A stretch of 64,000 bases of DNA from Serratia marcescens (GCF_006715005.1 NZ_VFMJ01000001.1:992001-1056000), one strand, 5' to 3'; counted from the first letter of the stretch, positions 7,602 to 17,903 are shown. Numbers and translations are program-made. The notes: generated by a model from the sequence alone, not told the origin.

Positions 7602-8519
7602 ATGTTTTCATTATTCAAAAAGACCCTGCCTTTTATCGTCGCCGGTGGAATGTTGGCGGCCAGCCATGTGGCGCTGGCCAAGCAAATCACTATCGGCATG
7701 TCGTTCCAGGAAATGAACAACGACTACTTCGTCACCATGAAGCAGGCGCTGGATCAGGCGGCGGCGGATATCAGCGCCAAGGTGTACGTGGCCGATGCGC
7801 GCCATGACGTCGCCAAACAGATCGGCGACGTGGAAGACATGCTGCAGAAGAAGGTGGATATCCTGCTGATCAACCCGACCGACTCGGTGGGGGTACAGTC
7901 GGCGGTGATCTCCGCCCATAAGGCCGGCGCGGTGGTGGTGGCGATCGACGCCCAGGCCGAAGGGCCGCTCGATTCGTTCGTCGGCTCGGAAAACTACGAC
8001 GCCGGCTTCCAGGCTGGCGAGTACTTGGCGAAAGCGCTGGGCGGCAAAGGCAAGGTGGCGATCCTCGACGGCATCCCGGTGGTGCCGATCCTGGAGCGCG
8101 TGCGCGGCTTTGAAGCGGCGATGAAGAAATACCCCGACATCAAGATCGTCACCAAGCAAAACGGCAAGCAGGAGCGTGACACCGCGCTGACCGTGACCGA
8201 AAACATGCTGCAGTCGGCGCCGGATCTGGCGGGCATCTTCAGCGTCAACGACGTCGGCGCGCTCGGCGCCCTGGCGGCGATCGAAAGCAACGGCGCCAAG
8301 GTCAAGCTGGTGAGCGTCGATGGCCAGCCGGAAGCCATCAAAGAGATCCTCAAGCCGAATTCGCCGTTCATCGCCACCTCGGCGCAGTTCCCGCGCGACC
8401 AGCTGCGCATCGCGCTCGGCATTGCGCTGGCCCGCTACTGGGGCGCCACGGTGCCGAAAACCGTGCCGGTCAAAGTGAAGCTGATCGACCGCAGCAATGC
8501 GGCCGGCTTTAGCTGGTAA
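7602..8519 (+). CDS. Sugar ABC transporter periplasmic binding protein (ribose type)
   Basis: A 305-residue RbsB-type binding protein (peripla_BP_4). The signal peptide is MFSLFKKTLPFIVAGGMLAASHVALA. The mature part starts KQITIGMSFQEMNNDYF and contains the hinge-region motifs expected of pentose binders (LLINPTDSVGVQSAV, SVDGQPEAIKEI). The start at ATG 7602 has AGGAG eight bases upstream. It is the second gene of the polyol operon and delivers substrate to the permease encoded at 10061. The ligand is most likely a pentitol or pentulose, judging from the downstream enzymes. A strong hairpin after the gene probably protects its transcript. Confidence 0.92.
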   Translation: MFSLFKKTLPFIVAGGMLAASHVALAKQITIGMSFQEMNNDYFVTMKQALDQAAADISAKVYVADARHDVAKQIGDVEDMLQKKVDILLINPTDSVGVQSAVISAHKAGAVVVAIDAQAEGPLDSFVGSENYDAGFQAGEYLAKALGGKGKVAILDGIPVVPILERVRGFEAAMKKYPDIKIVTKQNGKQERDTALTVTENMLQSAPDLAGIFSVNDVGALGALAAIESNGAKVKLVSVDGQPEAIKEILKPNSPFIATSAQFPRDQLRIALGIALARYWGATVPKTVPVKVKLIDRSNAAGFSW

Positions 8520-8532
8520 CAGCGGCCGGGTT

Positions 8533-8552
8533 CGCCCCGCTGCGGCGGGGCG
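8533..8552 (+). other. Intra-operon hairpin after the binding-protein gene
   Basis: The perfect 8-bp stem CGCCCCGC/GCGGGGCG with loop TGCG lies 14 nt after the binding-protein stop codon, without a T-run. Such hairpins often stabilise the 3' end of binding-protein mRNA and lower expression of the downstream ATPase and permease genes. Confidence 0.55.
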
Positions 8553-8573
8553 TTCGGCGCGGAGGGCAATGCG

Positions 8574-10064
8574 GTGACACCTTTACTGGAACTGAAGCGA
8601 ATAAAAAAGAGCTTTCCCGGCGTGAAGGCGCTGGACGGCATCGATCTGGCCATTCAACGCGGCGAGGTGCACGCCCTGCTGGGCGAAAACGGCGCCGGCA
8701 AATCGACGCTGGTGAAAATCATGTGCGGTATCTATCAGCCGGACGAGGGCGATATTTTTATCGACGGCGAGCAGCGCCGCTTTAACAACTATCGCCAGGC
8801 GATCGAGGCCGGGGTCGGCATTATTTTTCAGGAATTCTCGTTGATTCCCTACATGAGCGCCATCGACAACATCTTCCTCAACCGGGAGATCAGGAACCGC
8901 TGGGGCCTGCTGGATCGGCGTGCGATGCGGCGCAAGGCCGAGGCGATTTTCAAGCGGCTGACGGTGGCTATCGATCTCGATTGCCCGGTGGAGCAGCTGA
9001 GCGTGGCGCAGCAGCAGTTCGTTGAGATCGCCAAGGCGCTGTCGCTGGAGGCGCGGGTGCTGGTGTTGGATGAGCCGACCGCCACGCTGACGCCGGGCGA
9101 GGCCGAGCACCTGTTCAGCGTGATGAACGATCTGCGGCTGCTGGGCGTCGGCATGGTGTTTATCTCGCACCACCTGGACGAGATCTTCACCATCTGCGAT
9201 CGCATCACCGTGCTGCGCGACGGCACCTACATCGAAACGCTGGCCACCGGCGACACCAACGTGGAAGAGCTGGTGCGGCTGATGGTCGGGCGCAAAATCG
9301 AAAACGCCTTCCCGGTGAAACAGCACCCGGTCGATACCGCGACGGTGCTGCTGGAGGCGGAGATCCAGCGCGAGAAGCACGGCACGACGGACCGTTTCCG
9401 GCTGCACAAGGGCGAGATCCTCGGCTTCGCCGGGCTGGTAGGCTCCGGGCGCACCGAGACCGTCTCCGCGCTGATCGGCGCCAGCCGCTGCCACCGCAAA
9501 CGCGTCAGCCTCGGCGGCCAACCGGCGGCGCTGCGCTCTCCGGCGCAGGCGCTGGCGCAGGGTATCGGCCTGCTGCCGGAGAGCCGCAAAACCGAGGGCC
9601 TGGTGCTGCCGTTCTCGGTGGCGCAGAACATCACCCTCAACCGGCACCACCGGCGCGGCAAGATCTTCGTCAGCGCCCGCAAGGATCGCGACGTGGTGCA
9701 GCGGCTGATTCGCGCCGTGGGGGTGAAAACCCCGGACGCCGAGACCGCCGTCAGCACCCTGAGCGGCGGCAACCAGCAGAAGGTGGTGATCGCCCGCTGG
9801 CTCAACAACGACTGCAACATCCTGATCTTCGACGAGCCGACGCGCGGCATCGACGTGGGCGCCAAGGCCGAGATCTACCAGCTGATGCAGCAACTGACCC
9901 AGCAGGGCATCTCCATCATCATGATTTCTTCCGAACTGCCGGAGATCATCGGCGTGTGCGACCGCGTGCTGGTGTTTCGCGGCGGCCACATCGTTGCCGA
10001 GCTGACCGGCGACGACATCGAATCCAACCACATCATGCTTCACGCGACCGGGAGTGCCTTATGA
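8574..10064 (+). CDS. Sugar ABC transporter ATP-binding protein (RbsA type)
   Basis: A 496-residue double ATPase. The first nucleotide-binding domain has Walker [10 protein letters not shown] (about residue 38), a signature-like [15 protein letters not shown] and Walker [12 protein letters not shown]. The second domain has a degenerate P-loop (GLVGSGRTE), signature [15 protein letters not shown] and Walker [11 protein letters not shown]. This asymmetry is normal for RbsA/MglA proteins. It starts at GTG 8574, seven bases after GGAGGG; the ATG at 8569 is out of frame. Its TGA overlaps the permease ATG by four bases, implying translational coupling. Confidence 0.94.
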   Translation: MTPLLELKRIKKSFPGVKALDGIDLAIQRGEVHALLGENGAGKSTLVKIMCGIYQPDEGDIFIDGEQRRFNNYRQAIEAGVGIIFQEFSLIPYMSAIDNIFLNREIRNRWGLLDRRAMRRKAEAIFKRLTVAIDLDCPVEQLSVAQQQFVEIAKALSLEARVLVLDEPTATLTPGEAEHLFSVMNDLRLLGVGMVFISHHLDEIFTICDRITVLRDGTYIETLATGDTNVEELVRLMVGRKIENAFPVKQHPVDTATVLLEAEIQREKHGTTDRFRLHKGEILGFAGLVGSGRTETVSALIGASRCHRKRVSLGGQPAALRSPAQALAQGIGLLPESRKTEGLVLPFSVAQNITLNRHHRRGKIFVSARKDRDVVQRLIRAVGVKTPDAETAVSTLSGGNQQKVVIARWLNNDCNILIFDEPTRGIDVGAKAEIYQLMQQLTQQGISIIMISSELPEIIGVCDRVLVFRGGHIVAELTGDDIESNHIMLHATGSAL

Positions 10065-11050
10065 TCGGAATTGAACAACCCGCCGTGGCGCGCCGCGCCG
10101 CCGGCCCCAGCCTCGGCAAGCGCTGGGAAAAACTGCTGCATCACCCGGCGGTCTTGCCGTTTATCGGCTTCGTAATTTTGTTCGTATTGATGAGCCTGCT
10201 GAACGACAGCTTCCTCAGCGTCAACAACCTGACCAACGTGGCGCGCCAGGTGTCGATCAATGCCATCATCGCGGTGGGCATGACCTGCGCCATCCTGACC
10301 GGCGGCATCGATCTCTCGGTGGGGCCGGTGATGGCGCTGGCCGGCTCGGTCGCCGCCGGGCTGATGCTGGCAGCGGTGCCGATCCCGCTGGCGATGGTGG
10401 CGGCGCTGGCGGTCGGCGCGCTGTTCGGCCTGGCCAACGGCGCCTGCATCGCCTACCTGCGCATGCCGCCGATCATCGTCACCCTGGCGTCGATGGGCAT
10501 CGCCCGCGGCCTGGCGCTGCTCTATACCGGCGGCTACCCGATCTCCGGCCTGCCCGACGTCTTCTCCTTCTTCGGCCGCGGCACGGTGCTGGGCATTCAG
10601 GTGCCGATCCTGATCATGCTCGGCGTGTATGTGCTGGCCTGGCTGATGCTCAACCAGCTGCCGTTCGGCCGCTACGTCTACGCAATGGGCGGCAACGAAG
10701 AGGCGGCGCGCCTGAGCGGCATCCGCGTGCCGCGCTACAAGATGCTGGTGTACGTGATCAGCGGCCTGACCGCCGCGCTGGCCGGGCTGGTGCTGACCTC
10801 GCGCCTGATGAGCGGGCAGCCCAACGCCGGCGAAGGCTTCGAGCTGGATGCCATCGCCGCGGTGGTGCTGGGCGGGGCGGCGATCTCCGGCGGGCGCGGC
10901 GCCATCGTCGGCACGCTGGTGGGGGCGATGATGCTCGGGGTGCTCAACAACGGCCTCAATCTGATGAACGTGTCGCCATATATCCAGAACGTGGTGAAGG
11001 GCGGCATCATCCTGGCCGCCATCTACCTCAGCTCCGTGCGGCGCAAATAG
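10061..11050 (+). CDS. Sugar ABC transporter permease (RbsC type)
   Basis: A 329-residue inner-membrane permease with about ten hydrophobic segments and the RbsC-family stretches [14 protein letters not shown] and [19 protein letters not shown]. The start ATG 10061 overlaps the ATPase stop (ATGA); upstream in-frame codons belong to the ATPase gene. It forms the importer with the ATPase and the binding protein of this operon. Confidence 0.94.
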   Translation: MIGIEQPAVARRAAGPSLGKRWEKLLHHPAVLPFIGFVILFVLMSLLNDSFLSVNNLTNVARQVSINAIIAVGMTCAILTGGIDLSVGPVMALAGSVAAGLMLAAVPIPLAMVAALAVGALFGLANGACIAYLRMPPIIVTLASMGIARGLALLYTGGYPISGLPDVFSFFGRGTVLGIQVPILIMLGVYVLAWLMLNQLPFGRYVYAMGGNEEAARLSGIRVPRYKMLVYVISGLTAALAGLVLTSRLMSGQPNAGEGFELDAIAAVVLGGAAISGGRGAIVGTLVGAMMLGVLNNGLNLMNVSPYIQNVVKGGIILAAIYLSSVRRK

Positions 11051-11058
11051 GAGGCGCG

Positions 11059-12546
11059 ATGTCAGTCTTTCTTGGCATAGACGTCGGCGGCACGGTGATC
11101 AAGGCCGGGCTGTACCGGGCAAGTGGTGAAGAGTTGGCGATCGCCGAGCGCGACGGCGCGGCGATTGCCGCCCAGCCGGGCTTCAGCGAACGCAATATGG
11201 ACGCGCTGTGGGATGACGTCTGCGCGGCGATCCGCCAGACGCTGCACGCGGCGGGGCTGGAGGCCGGGCAGGTGCGCGGCGTCAGCTTCTCGGCGCACGG
11301 CAAAGGGCTGTACGCCATCGATCGCCACGGCAAACCGGTCGGCAACGGCATCCTCTCTTCGGACAACCGCGCGGCGGCAACAGTGGCTGAGCTGCGCCGC
11401 GCCGGCGTGGACGCGCAGACCTACCCGCGCAGCCTGCAGCCGCTGTGGCCCAGCCACCCGGCGCTGCTGCTGCGCTGGCTGAAGCAGCGGCAACCGGCGC
11501 AGTATGCCGCTGTCGATCGCATCCTGATGGCGCACGACTACCTGCGCTTTCGCCTCACCGGCGAGGCGGCGGCCGAGGTGACCAACATCTCCGGCAGCAA
11601 CCTGTTCAATCAGCACAGCGGCGCTTACGATCCGGCGCTGATGGCGGCCTTCGGCATCGAAGAGGCGCAGGAGAAGGCCGCGCCAACGATCGGCTCGGCG
11701 CAGCTGGCCGGGCGGGTGACGGCCGCTGCGGCGGCGCAGTGTGGCCTGCGCGCGGGCACTGCGGTGTACGGCGGCCTGTTCGACGTGGTGGGCGCGGCGC
11801 TCAGCTCCGGCGTGGCCGACGCTCGCACGCTCAGCGCGGTGGCGGGCACCTGGTCGATCGCCACCTGCGTGACCGAGCGCATCATTCCCGCCGATTACCC
11901 CTATGCCTGGGGGCGCTACTGCATCGACGGCCGCTATTTCGTGCACGAAGGCAGCCCGACCTCGGCCGGCAACCTGGCCTGGTTTCTGCGCCAGTTCTGC
12001 GCCGACGACCGGCAGCGCTACGCCCAGTTCAACGCCTGGGTGGCGGAGCGCCGCGAGCAGCCGAGCGGGCTGCTGTTCCTGCCTTATCTGTACGGTTCCA
12101 ACCTCGGCGGCAACACGCCGGGCGGGCTGATCGGCTTGAGCGCCCACCACGAGATGGCGGACGTGGTGCAGGCGATCTACCAGGGCATCGTGTTCTCGCA
12201 CCTGATCCATCAGGAGCGCATGGTGCAGCTGAATCCGCGCATCGAGCGGGTGCGCATGACCGGCGGGCCGACGCAGTCCGAGGTCTGGATGCAGATGTAC
12301 GCCGACGCCGGCAACCTGCCGCTCGAGGTGGTGGAAACGCGCCAAAGCGGCTGCCGTGCCGCCGCCCTGTGCGCCGCCGTCGGCGCCGGGGAGTACGCCG
12401 GGTTCGCCGAAGCGATCGCCGCCGCGCCGCCCAAGCTGCGCTGTTATTATCCCGCGACCGCCGCCCACCGGCGCCTGCGCGCCCAGCAGGCACGCTATCT
12501 GGCGGTCGCCCAGGCTTTGAGTGAGGTGACTGATGCAAACGACTAA
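11059..12546 (+). CDS. FGGY-family sugar kinase, L-xylulose kinase (LyxK)-like
   Basis: A 495-residue FGGY kinase with two actin-like domains. The N-terminal phosphate loop is FLGIDVGGTVIKAGLY, and the C-terminal ATP site includes RMTGGPTQSEVWMQMYAD. Length and many stretches (GISAQGKGL-like segment, SSDNRAA, GGLFDVV, AVAGTWS) parallel E. coli L-xylulose kinase LyxK. Expected reaction: L-xylulose + ATP to L-xylulose 5-phosphate. It starts eight bases after the permease stop with GGAGG immediately upstream. The downstream epimerases take exactly this product, which supports the assignment; substrate specificity remains inferred. Confidence 0.85.
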   Translation: MSVFLGIDVGGTVIKAGLYRASGEELAIAERDGAAIAAQPGFSERNMDALWDDVCAAIRQTLHAAGLEAGQVRGVSFSAHGKGLYAIDRHGKPVGNGILSSDNRAAATVAELRRAGVDAQTYPRSLQPLWPSHPALLLRWLKQRQPAQYAAVDRILMAHDYLRFRLTGEAAAEVTNISGSNLFNQHSGAYDPALMAAFGIEEAQEKAAPTIGSAQLAGRVTAAAAAQCGLRAGTAVYGGLFDVVGAALSSGVADARTLSAVAGTWSIATCVTERIIPADYPYAWGRYCIDGRYFVHEGSPTSAGNLAWFLRQFCADDRQRYAQFNAWVAERREQPSGLLFLPYLYGSNLGGNTPGGLIGLSAHHEMADVVQAIYQGIVFSHLIHQERMVQLNPRIERVRMTGGPTQSEVWMQMYADAGNLPLEVVETRQSGCRAAALCAAVGAGEYAGFAEAIAAAPPKLRCYYPATAAHRRLRAQQARYLAVAQALSEVTDAND

Positions 12547-13402
12547 CGCCGCCTGTCTGGGGCTGTATGAAAAGGCGCTGCCCGCCGATCTGAGCTGGCC
12601 GCAGCGGCTGGCCACCGCCGCCGAGCTGGGCTTTGAGTTCGTGGAGATGTCTATAGACGAGCAGCCGGCGCGCCAGCAGCGGCTGGACTGGGATCGCCGC
12701 CAGCGGCTGGCGTTTATCCAGGCGCGGCTCGACAGCGGGGTGACGGTGCCGAGCCTGTGCCTGTCGGCGCACCGGCGCGATCCGTTCGGCAGCGCCGACG
12801 CCGCCACCCGCGAACGGGCGCGGGTGCTGATGAGCAAGGCGCTGGAACTGGCGACGGATCTCGGCATCCGCAACATCCAGCTGGCGGGCTACGACGTCTA
12901 TTACGAACCGGCCGATCGCCACAGCCGCGAGCGCTTTATCGAGGGCATGCAGTGGGCGGCGGCGCAGGCCGCCAGGGCGCAGGTGATGCTGTCGGTGGAG
13001 GTGATGGACACGCCGTTCATCAACAGCATCAGCAAATGGCGCGACATCGCCCGCCACGTCAACAGCCCGTGGTTCACGGTGTATCCCGATCTCGGCAACC
13101 TCAGCGCCTGGGGCAACGACGTCGCCGCCGAGCTGGCGCTGGGCATCGGCAGCATCACCGCCGTGCACCTAAAAGACACCGTCGCAGTGGGGCCGGGCAG
13201 CGCCGGGCAGTTCCGCGACGTGCCGTTCGGCGAGGGCTGCGTGGATTTCGCCCACGCCTTTTCCGTGCTCAACGCGCTCGGCTATCGCGGCCCCTACCTG
13301 CTGGAGATGTGGGCGCGCGAAGACGGGCAGGACAAGCAACGCATCGCCCAGGCCAAGGCCTGGATCGAACAACAGATGAATGAGGGAGGCATCGCATGCT
13401 GA
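12533..13402 (+). CDS. L-xylulose/hexulose-phosphate 3-epimerase, UlaE/SgbU-like
   Basis: A 289-residue TIM-barrel protein (AP endonuclease 2 fold) closely paralleling E. coli UlaE. Shared stretches are [71 protein letters not shown] and [10 protein letters not shown]; the Glu and His metal ligands in these motifs are retained. Expected reaction: L-xylulose 5-phosphate to L-ribulose 5-phosphate. It overlaps the kinase end by 14 bp and the next gene by 7 bp, a tightly coupled arrangement. Confidence 0.9.
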   Translation: MQTTNAACLGLYEKALPADLSWPQRLATAAELGFEFVEMSIDEQPARQQRLDWDRRQRLAFIQARLDSGVTVPSLCLSAHRRDPFGSADAATRERARVLMSKALELATDLGIRNIQLAGYDVYYEPADRHSRERFIEGMQWAAAQAARAQVMLSVEVMDTPFINSISKWRDIARHVNSPWFTVYPDLGNLSAWGNDVAAELALGIGSITAVHLKDTVAVGPGSAGQFRDVPFGEGCVDFAHAFSVLNALGYRGPYLLEMWAREDGQDKQRIAQAKAWIEQQMNEGGIAC

Positions 13403-14088
13403 ACGAACTCAAGCGGCAGGTGCTGGCCGCCAACCTCAGCCTGCCGGCATACGGGCTGGTGACCTTTACCTGGGGCAACGTCTCGGCGATCGACCGCCAG
13501 AGCGGGCTGGTGGTGATCAAGCCTTCGGGCATCGCCTACGAGGCGATGACGCTGGAGGATCTGGTGGTGGTGGATCTGGAGGGCAAGGTGCGCGAAGGGC
13601 ACCGCAAACCTTCATCCGACACCGCCACCCACCTGGCGCTGTACCGCGCCTTCGCCGATATCGGCGGCGTGGTGCACACCCACAGCCGCAACGCCACCAT
13701 CTGGGCGCAGGCCGGACAGCCGATCCCGGCGCTGGGCACCACCCACGCCGACTACTTTTACGGCGACATTCCCTGCACCCGGCCGATGAGCGAGGCGGAG
13801 ATCGCCGGCGATTACGAGGGGGAAACCGGCAAGGTGATTATCGAGACCTTCAATCAGGCGGGGCGCGATCCGCAGCAGGTACCGGGAGTGCTGGTCTATT
13901 CCCACGGCCCGTTCGCCTGGGGCAAGGACGCGGCGGATGCGGTGCACAACGCGGTGGTGCTGGAAGAGGTGGCGATCATGGCGATGGCGACGCGCCAGCT
14001 GGCGCCGGCCATCGCCCCGATGCAGCCGGAGCTATTGGACAAACATTTCCTGCGCAAGCACGGTAAACACGCCTACTACGGGCAATAG
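13396..14088 (+). CDS. L-ribulose-5-phosphate 4-epimerase (AraD/UlaF/SgbE family)
   Basis: A 230-residue class II aldolase-fold epimerase. Signature stretches are [32 protein letters not shown] and the zinc motif [16 protein letters not shown], followed by [18 protein letters not shown]; the C-terminal His region is also present. The reaction converts L-ribulose 5-phosphate to D-xylulose 5-phosphate, feeding the pentose phosphate pathway. It is the last gene of the operon, starting at ATG 13396 with GAGGGAGG upstream. It ends 6 bp from the convergent LacI gene. Confidence 0.93.
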   Translation: MLNELKRQVLAANLSLPAYGLVTFTWGNVSAIDRQSGLVVIKPSGIAYEAMTLEDLVVVDLEGKVREGHRKPSSDTATHLALYRAFADIGGVVHTHSRNATIWAQAGQPIPALGTTHADYFYGDIPCTRPMSEAEIAGDYEGETGKVIIETFNQAGRDPQQVPGVLVYSHGPFAWGKDAADAVHNAVVLEEVAIMAMATRQLAPAIAPMQPELLDKHFLRKHGKHAYYGQ

Positions 14089-14094
14089 CGCCCG

Positions 14095-15099
14095 TCAGCG
14101 ATTCAACAGCGAGCCGGTGAAGAATTCTCTGCGCACCGGCAACTCGCCGCGCGGGCTGTGAATGGCGCTGAACAGCAGCTCCGCGGCGATCTCCCCCAGT
14201 TTCTGCGTATCGTGATACACCCCCGGAATGTGCAGGCCGTAAGCGCCGGCGCGCGGCGGCTCGTCTATCGAGAAGAACTTCACCTGCTGATAAAGCCCCA
14301 TCTCGTGGCAAATGGCGATGGCGCCCAGCGTGATGATGCCGTTCAGGCCGATGATGTAATCCGGGCGGTTCTCCGGTTGCGCCAGATAGGCGCGCACTTC
14401 GCTCTCTTGCGAGGTGAAATCATAGTCGCCGTTGATGATATGAATCTCACGGCCGCTGCCCTGCAGCGCCGCGACGATGCCGGCAGTGCGCGTTAAGGTG
14501 ATCTCCGAATCCGCCGGGCCGCCGATAATCAGCAGCTTCTGCTCCGGCTGCTCCGCCAGATAACGCCCGGCCAAAACGCCAATCTCGCGGTTATCGAGGA
14601 ACACGCCGCTCAGCTGCTGATCGTAAAGATCGCGGTCGATAAGGATCAGCGGCACGCCGTACACCTCGGCCAGCTCGAGATAGGCGGGGCGGTAGCGCTT
14701 GTCGTCGCGCACCGCCGACAGCAAGATGCCGCGCGCCTTGTAGCCGAACAGCGCCTGAATGGCGCGCATTTCCGCCTCTTCGCTGCCGTCGGTGTCGAAC
14801 AGCATGATCTGGTAGCCCTGCTGACGCGCAATGCGCGACACGGTCTTGATCAGGCCGGAATAGAACGGGTTGTACATGCTGCTGGTGACGATGCCGATAA
14901 TCTGGCTGCTGCTGCTTTTCAGCCCCTGCGCGAACGCGTTGGGTACATAGTTCAGCTCTTTGGCGATGGCGTGAATGCGCTCGCGGGTTTCCGGCTTGAC
15001 CAGCTCGGGCTTATTGAAGGCGCGGGAAACGGTGATATTGGTCACCCTGGCGCGGCGGGCGATATCCACGATAGTGGCATTGGGATTGGCTTTCGACAC
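14095..15099 (-). CDS. LacI-family transcriptional repressor of the polyol operon
   Basis: A 334-residue LacI-type regulator. The N-terminal HTH (ATIVDIARRARVTNITVSRAF) and hinge helix are followed by a periplasmic-binding-protein-like effector domain (from about residue 62, IIGIVTSSMYNPFYSGL). It starts at GTG 15099 with GGAAAGA upstream. It is convergent with the operon, with 6 bp between stop codons. The paired LacI-style sites at 6243-6357 are its probable targets; no equally good copy was seen upstream of its own gene. The inducer is presumably a pathway pentulose or polyol. Confidence 0.9.
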   Translation of the reverse strand: MSKANPNATIVDIARRARVTNITVSRAFNKPELVKPETRERIHAIAKELNYVPNAFAQGLKSSSSQIIGIVTSSMYNPFYSGLIKTVSRIARQQGYQIMLFDTDGSEEAEMRAIQALFGYKARGILLSAVRDDKRYRPAYLELAEVYGVPLILIDRDLYDQQLSGVFLDNREIGVLAGRYLAEQPEQKLLIIGGPADSEITLTRTAGIVAALQGSGREIHIINGDYDFTSQESEVRAYLAQPENRPDYIIGLNGIITLGAIAICHEMGLYQQVKFFSIDEPPRAGAYGLHIPGVYHDTQKLGEIAAELLFSAIHSPRGELPVRREFFTGSLLNR

Positions 15100-15670
15100 C
15101 GTCTTTCCTTGCGTTATGCCTCAACAGATCCCTTATTGTAGGGAAAGGGCGGGGCCGGTGCTAGGGGGGAGTTGGGGGGGGGAGTAAAAATGGAACATAG
15201 TTAATAATGTAATTTGTGTATTAGTTTTCAATTAAATCATTTGATGTGGTTTTATTGCTATTGACGAATGGTTCGATAAGTTTATTTCAGTTACTGGTAG
15301 GTTTGTCATTGTATATCCCTATCAGACACTAAACTACAGCCGCATTTTTCGTGGGGGATAGTAATACGTGGCTTAGTAATTTATCTGAAATATTATTTTC
15401 ATAGGAAGGAAAAGGTTCCTTATATCACTATATACGATGAGCGAGAGTTTTAATATGTTGCAACTTATTCTCATTTGTAAAATTTGAAGAGCGTAGTTTG
15501 TTAAATTTCTATTTAGGTTGAACATTCTTTGGAGGTATTCTGGGTAATTGAAATCTGAGCCTGTCAGGGTCGTTGAGACAACCCTGTGCTAGAAAATAAC
15601 TCTGTGGTTCCCTATGGTCTCATTGTGGTTGGTGATTTATTAAATCAATTTCAATAATATAAATAAAAGC
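15100..15670. other. AT-rich intergenic region without a convincing gene
   Basis: From about 15180 the base composition shifts sharply to AT-rich. No ORF with a ribosome binding site was found. The segment probably belongs to the same acquired block as the nuclease-like gene that follows it. Confidence 0.5.
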
Positions 15671-16555
15671 CTATCTTATGCTACCATCATTCATAATCCA
15701 TTTTTTCTTTCCGGATTGGAAATCTTCAACAATAGCTTTAATTTGCTTGGAGAAGTCTATTATTGAAGTGCTTTCTATGGGTTTGTTGTAAATATAACTG
15801 CAATTATAGTTGTTAATTTTTATTCGTACTTTCTGATCGACGCTCTCTAACCAACCATCTTTGAGTTCTTCTGTGAGTGTCCCTGTTCCATATTCTAAAC
15901 TGGAATTCTTACTAAGGATTAGTTGAGGTATGTCATAAATTGTATATTTAAAATTATTATGGATGTCATTGATAATAACTTCATTGTTCAAATTTTTCTT
16001 AAACAACTCAGAGAAATCATCTTCTGTGTATTCGTTCTGAGATTGAAACCATGCAGAATCAACATTGACATTAAATTCGGTAATTTTCGGCAGTGTATGA
16101 GCTACTATGTTAAAATGAATTGTTTTTAATAATGGTTCACCATCTTCATTAACCCAATCGGATTCTTGCTGTCCGCGAATTATGAGTAATTGAATGTTGT
16201 GTTGTTCGGCTTTTATCTTTGCGCCATTCTGATAACCTGTTCGCGTAGCGTAAATTAATTTAAGGCCCGGTATATCTGATGTTTTACCAATAAATGCATC
16301 TATTTTCTCAATAGATATAGGGGTTGAGTAGTCTTTGCACTCAATGACGGAGCGATAGATACTGCCTCCTATTTCGAACTCCCAATAAATGTCAAACTCT
16401 CGCTCAATGCCCGAACGATCTTTAATTTTCTTGTTTTTCTCGATGTTAATGTTACTTAGACTCGAAATGTTCTCTGCTGCGAACAATGAACGTTGAATAT
16501 CTCGCACTAGCTCTTCATATTCCTTTCCTGAGTTATACATGTTGATTTTTCTCAT
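15671..16555 (-). CDS. Mrr-like restriction-endonuclease-fold protein
   Basis: A 294-residue protein with an N-terminal PD-(D/E)xK nuclease-like domain: an acidic FDIYWEF strand (about residue 55) is followed by SVIECKDYSTPISIEKIDAF (about 70-90), the ExK half of the active site, and a further helix-strand unit (LKLIYATRTGYQNGA). This layout is that of Mrr/type IV restriction endonucleases. The C-terminal half (about 135-294) is not recognised. The gene is strongly AT-rich against its GC-rich neighbours, suggesting acquisition. The start may be ATG 16555 or ATG 16537 (MYNSG); neither has a strong RBS. A restriction or defence role is inference. Confidence 0.65.
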   Translation of the reverse strand: MRKINMYNSGKEYEELVRDIQRSLFAAENISSLSNINIEKNKKIKDRSGIEREFDIYWEFEIGGSIYRSVIECKDYSTPISIEKIDAFIGKTSDIPGLKLIYATRTGYQNGAKIKAEQHNIQLLIIRGQQESDWVNEDGEPLLKTIHFNIVAHTLPKITEFNVNVDSAWFQSQNEYTEDDFSELFKKNLNNEVIINDIHNNFKYTIYDIPQLILSKNSSLEYGTGTLTEELKDGWLESVDQKVRIKINNYNCSYIYNKPIESTSIIDFSKQIKAIVEDFQSGKKKWIMNDGSIR

Positions 16556-16987
16556 AAATTAATTGCATCTGAAATGATGGTGTTATTATTCCATAATCAT
16601 GGTTCATTAGTAAAGTGAGCGTCTGTCTCATTTTGGTTGCAACTTTTACTCATAGTCAATTTGCATCATGCCAGTAGATGATTTTGTTCGGATTCCCTAC
16701 TGCAGAAGGGCCTAGCATCGGTAAAATATATGTTATGCCGAAACAGTGTCTATACGCTCAAAGATTCTAACTTCCGCTTCTCGCTAATAGTTGCCCATCA
16801 ACTAATACTGTCTTCAAAGTGATAAACCAGAGTCAGCAGCGGTGGGCGAGAATGACCTGATAATCAACCCAGATGTGTAGTCCCACGCTTTGCTCTCGAT
16901 ACAGCACAGCTAACCCTATCAACTCCTTTTCATTTACCGCTAAGATATCGCTCATCTAACCCAACTTTTGGCAAAGATAACCCACTG
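16556..16987. other. Intergenic region, no convincing gene
   Basis: Moderately AT-rich spacer. A 40-codon ORF on the minus strand (16833-16955) lacks a ribosome binding site. Nothing else was recognised. Confidence 0.4.
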
Positions 16988-17881
16988 TCACCCCCCAACC
17001 CCTCGCCACAACCCCGGCAACAACCCCAGCGTCTCATCAATCAGCGCCCGTCGGTCATTGCCCGGTTTCCAGATAGTCACCATGGTTTGGCTGATCCCCT
17101 GGCTACCCACTTCGGTGCGCAGCGTGTTGACGTTTTTCCACTGTTCCGCATGCATGTGCGTCGGCAAGAATCCCCAGCCGCAGCCCTGTTCGAGCAGGGC
17201 GCGCAGCATCTCCAGCTCGTTGGTGAAAATGGTATGCCCTGAAATTTGCAGGCGGCGCGCCACGGGTTCGTCAGAATCCGGGTGCATGATCACTTGCGGC
17301 GTGAGCGAAAGTTCCAGCAGCGAGAGCGGCTGTTCCGCGCTGGGGAAAAGCGCTTTGGCGGCGTAGAAATCCATCTCTATCGCCCCTAAGGCGCGCCACT
17401 CCATGGCGTCGCCCACGCTGCGATGGCGCGCCTGGCAGATGCCCAGATCGGCCTGGCCGTTTGCCAGCAGGCTTTCCGCTTCTTCGCGCGAGGCATTAAT
17501 CAGGCTCAGGCGCGTATTGCGCTGGGCCATGGCGGCTATCAGCGCTTGCAGCAGCGCGCGGGGCGTGAAGGGATCGTAGACCAGTGAGATTTCCTGCACC
17601 GCGCTCTTGGGCACGTCTTTGGCAAACGCCTCAAACGCTTTCACCTGGCGCATCAGCAGGTGCGCCTGGCGTTGCAGCTGTTCGCCCTCCGGCGTCAGGT
17701 GCAGGCTGCGTCCCTCGCGCAGGAACAGCGCATAGCCCAAGCCATCCTCGAGAAAATCAATCAAATCGCGCAGCGTCGTGCGGTCTTTGCCCAGCTTGAG
17801 CGCGGCTTTCGCCAGGCTGCCGTGCTCGGCCACGGCGGTGAAGGCTTCCAGTTGGGCAAAGGAATAAATCAGGCTCGGCAC
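16988..17881 (-). CDS. LysR-family transcriptional regulator
   Basis: About 297 residues. The N-terminal winged HTH (FAQLEAFTAVAEHGSLAKAA, residues 7-26) is followed by a substrate-binding domain. I favour the GTG start at 17881: GGGGGA lies five bases upstream, and the domain then begins at the usual distance from the start. The upstream ATG at 17920 (13 codons earlier) lies only about 13 nt after a TATAAT box and has no ribosome binding site. It is divergent from the exported serine hydrolase gene at 17989, its likely target. The effector is unknown. Confidence 0.85.
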   Translation of the reverse strand: MPSLIYSFAQLEAFTAVAEHGSLAKAALKLGKDRTTLRDLIDFLEDGLGYALFLREGRSLHLTPEGEQLQRQAHLLMRQVKAFEAFAKDVPKSAVQEISLVYDPFTPRALLQALIAAMAQRNTRLSLINASREEAESLLANGQADLGICQARHRSVGDAMEWRALGAIEMDFYAAKALFPSAEQPLSLLELSLTPQVIMHPDSDEPVARRLQISGHTIFTNELEMLRALLEQGCGWGFLPTHMHAEQWKNVNTLRTEVGSQGISQTMVTIWKPGNDRRALIDETLGLLPGLWRGVGG

Positions 17882-17903
17882 GCGGTTCCCCCGTCGATTT
17901 TTC

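Noticed and set aside
8583..10043. 486-codon minus-strand ORF opposite the RbsA-type ATPase gene
   Set aside because: Antisense shadow; the sense frame has all ATPase motifs.
16833..16955. 40-residue minus-strand ORF between the Mrr-like and LysR genes
   Set aside because: No ribosome binding site and no recognisable family; may be a remnant.
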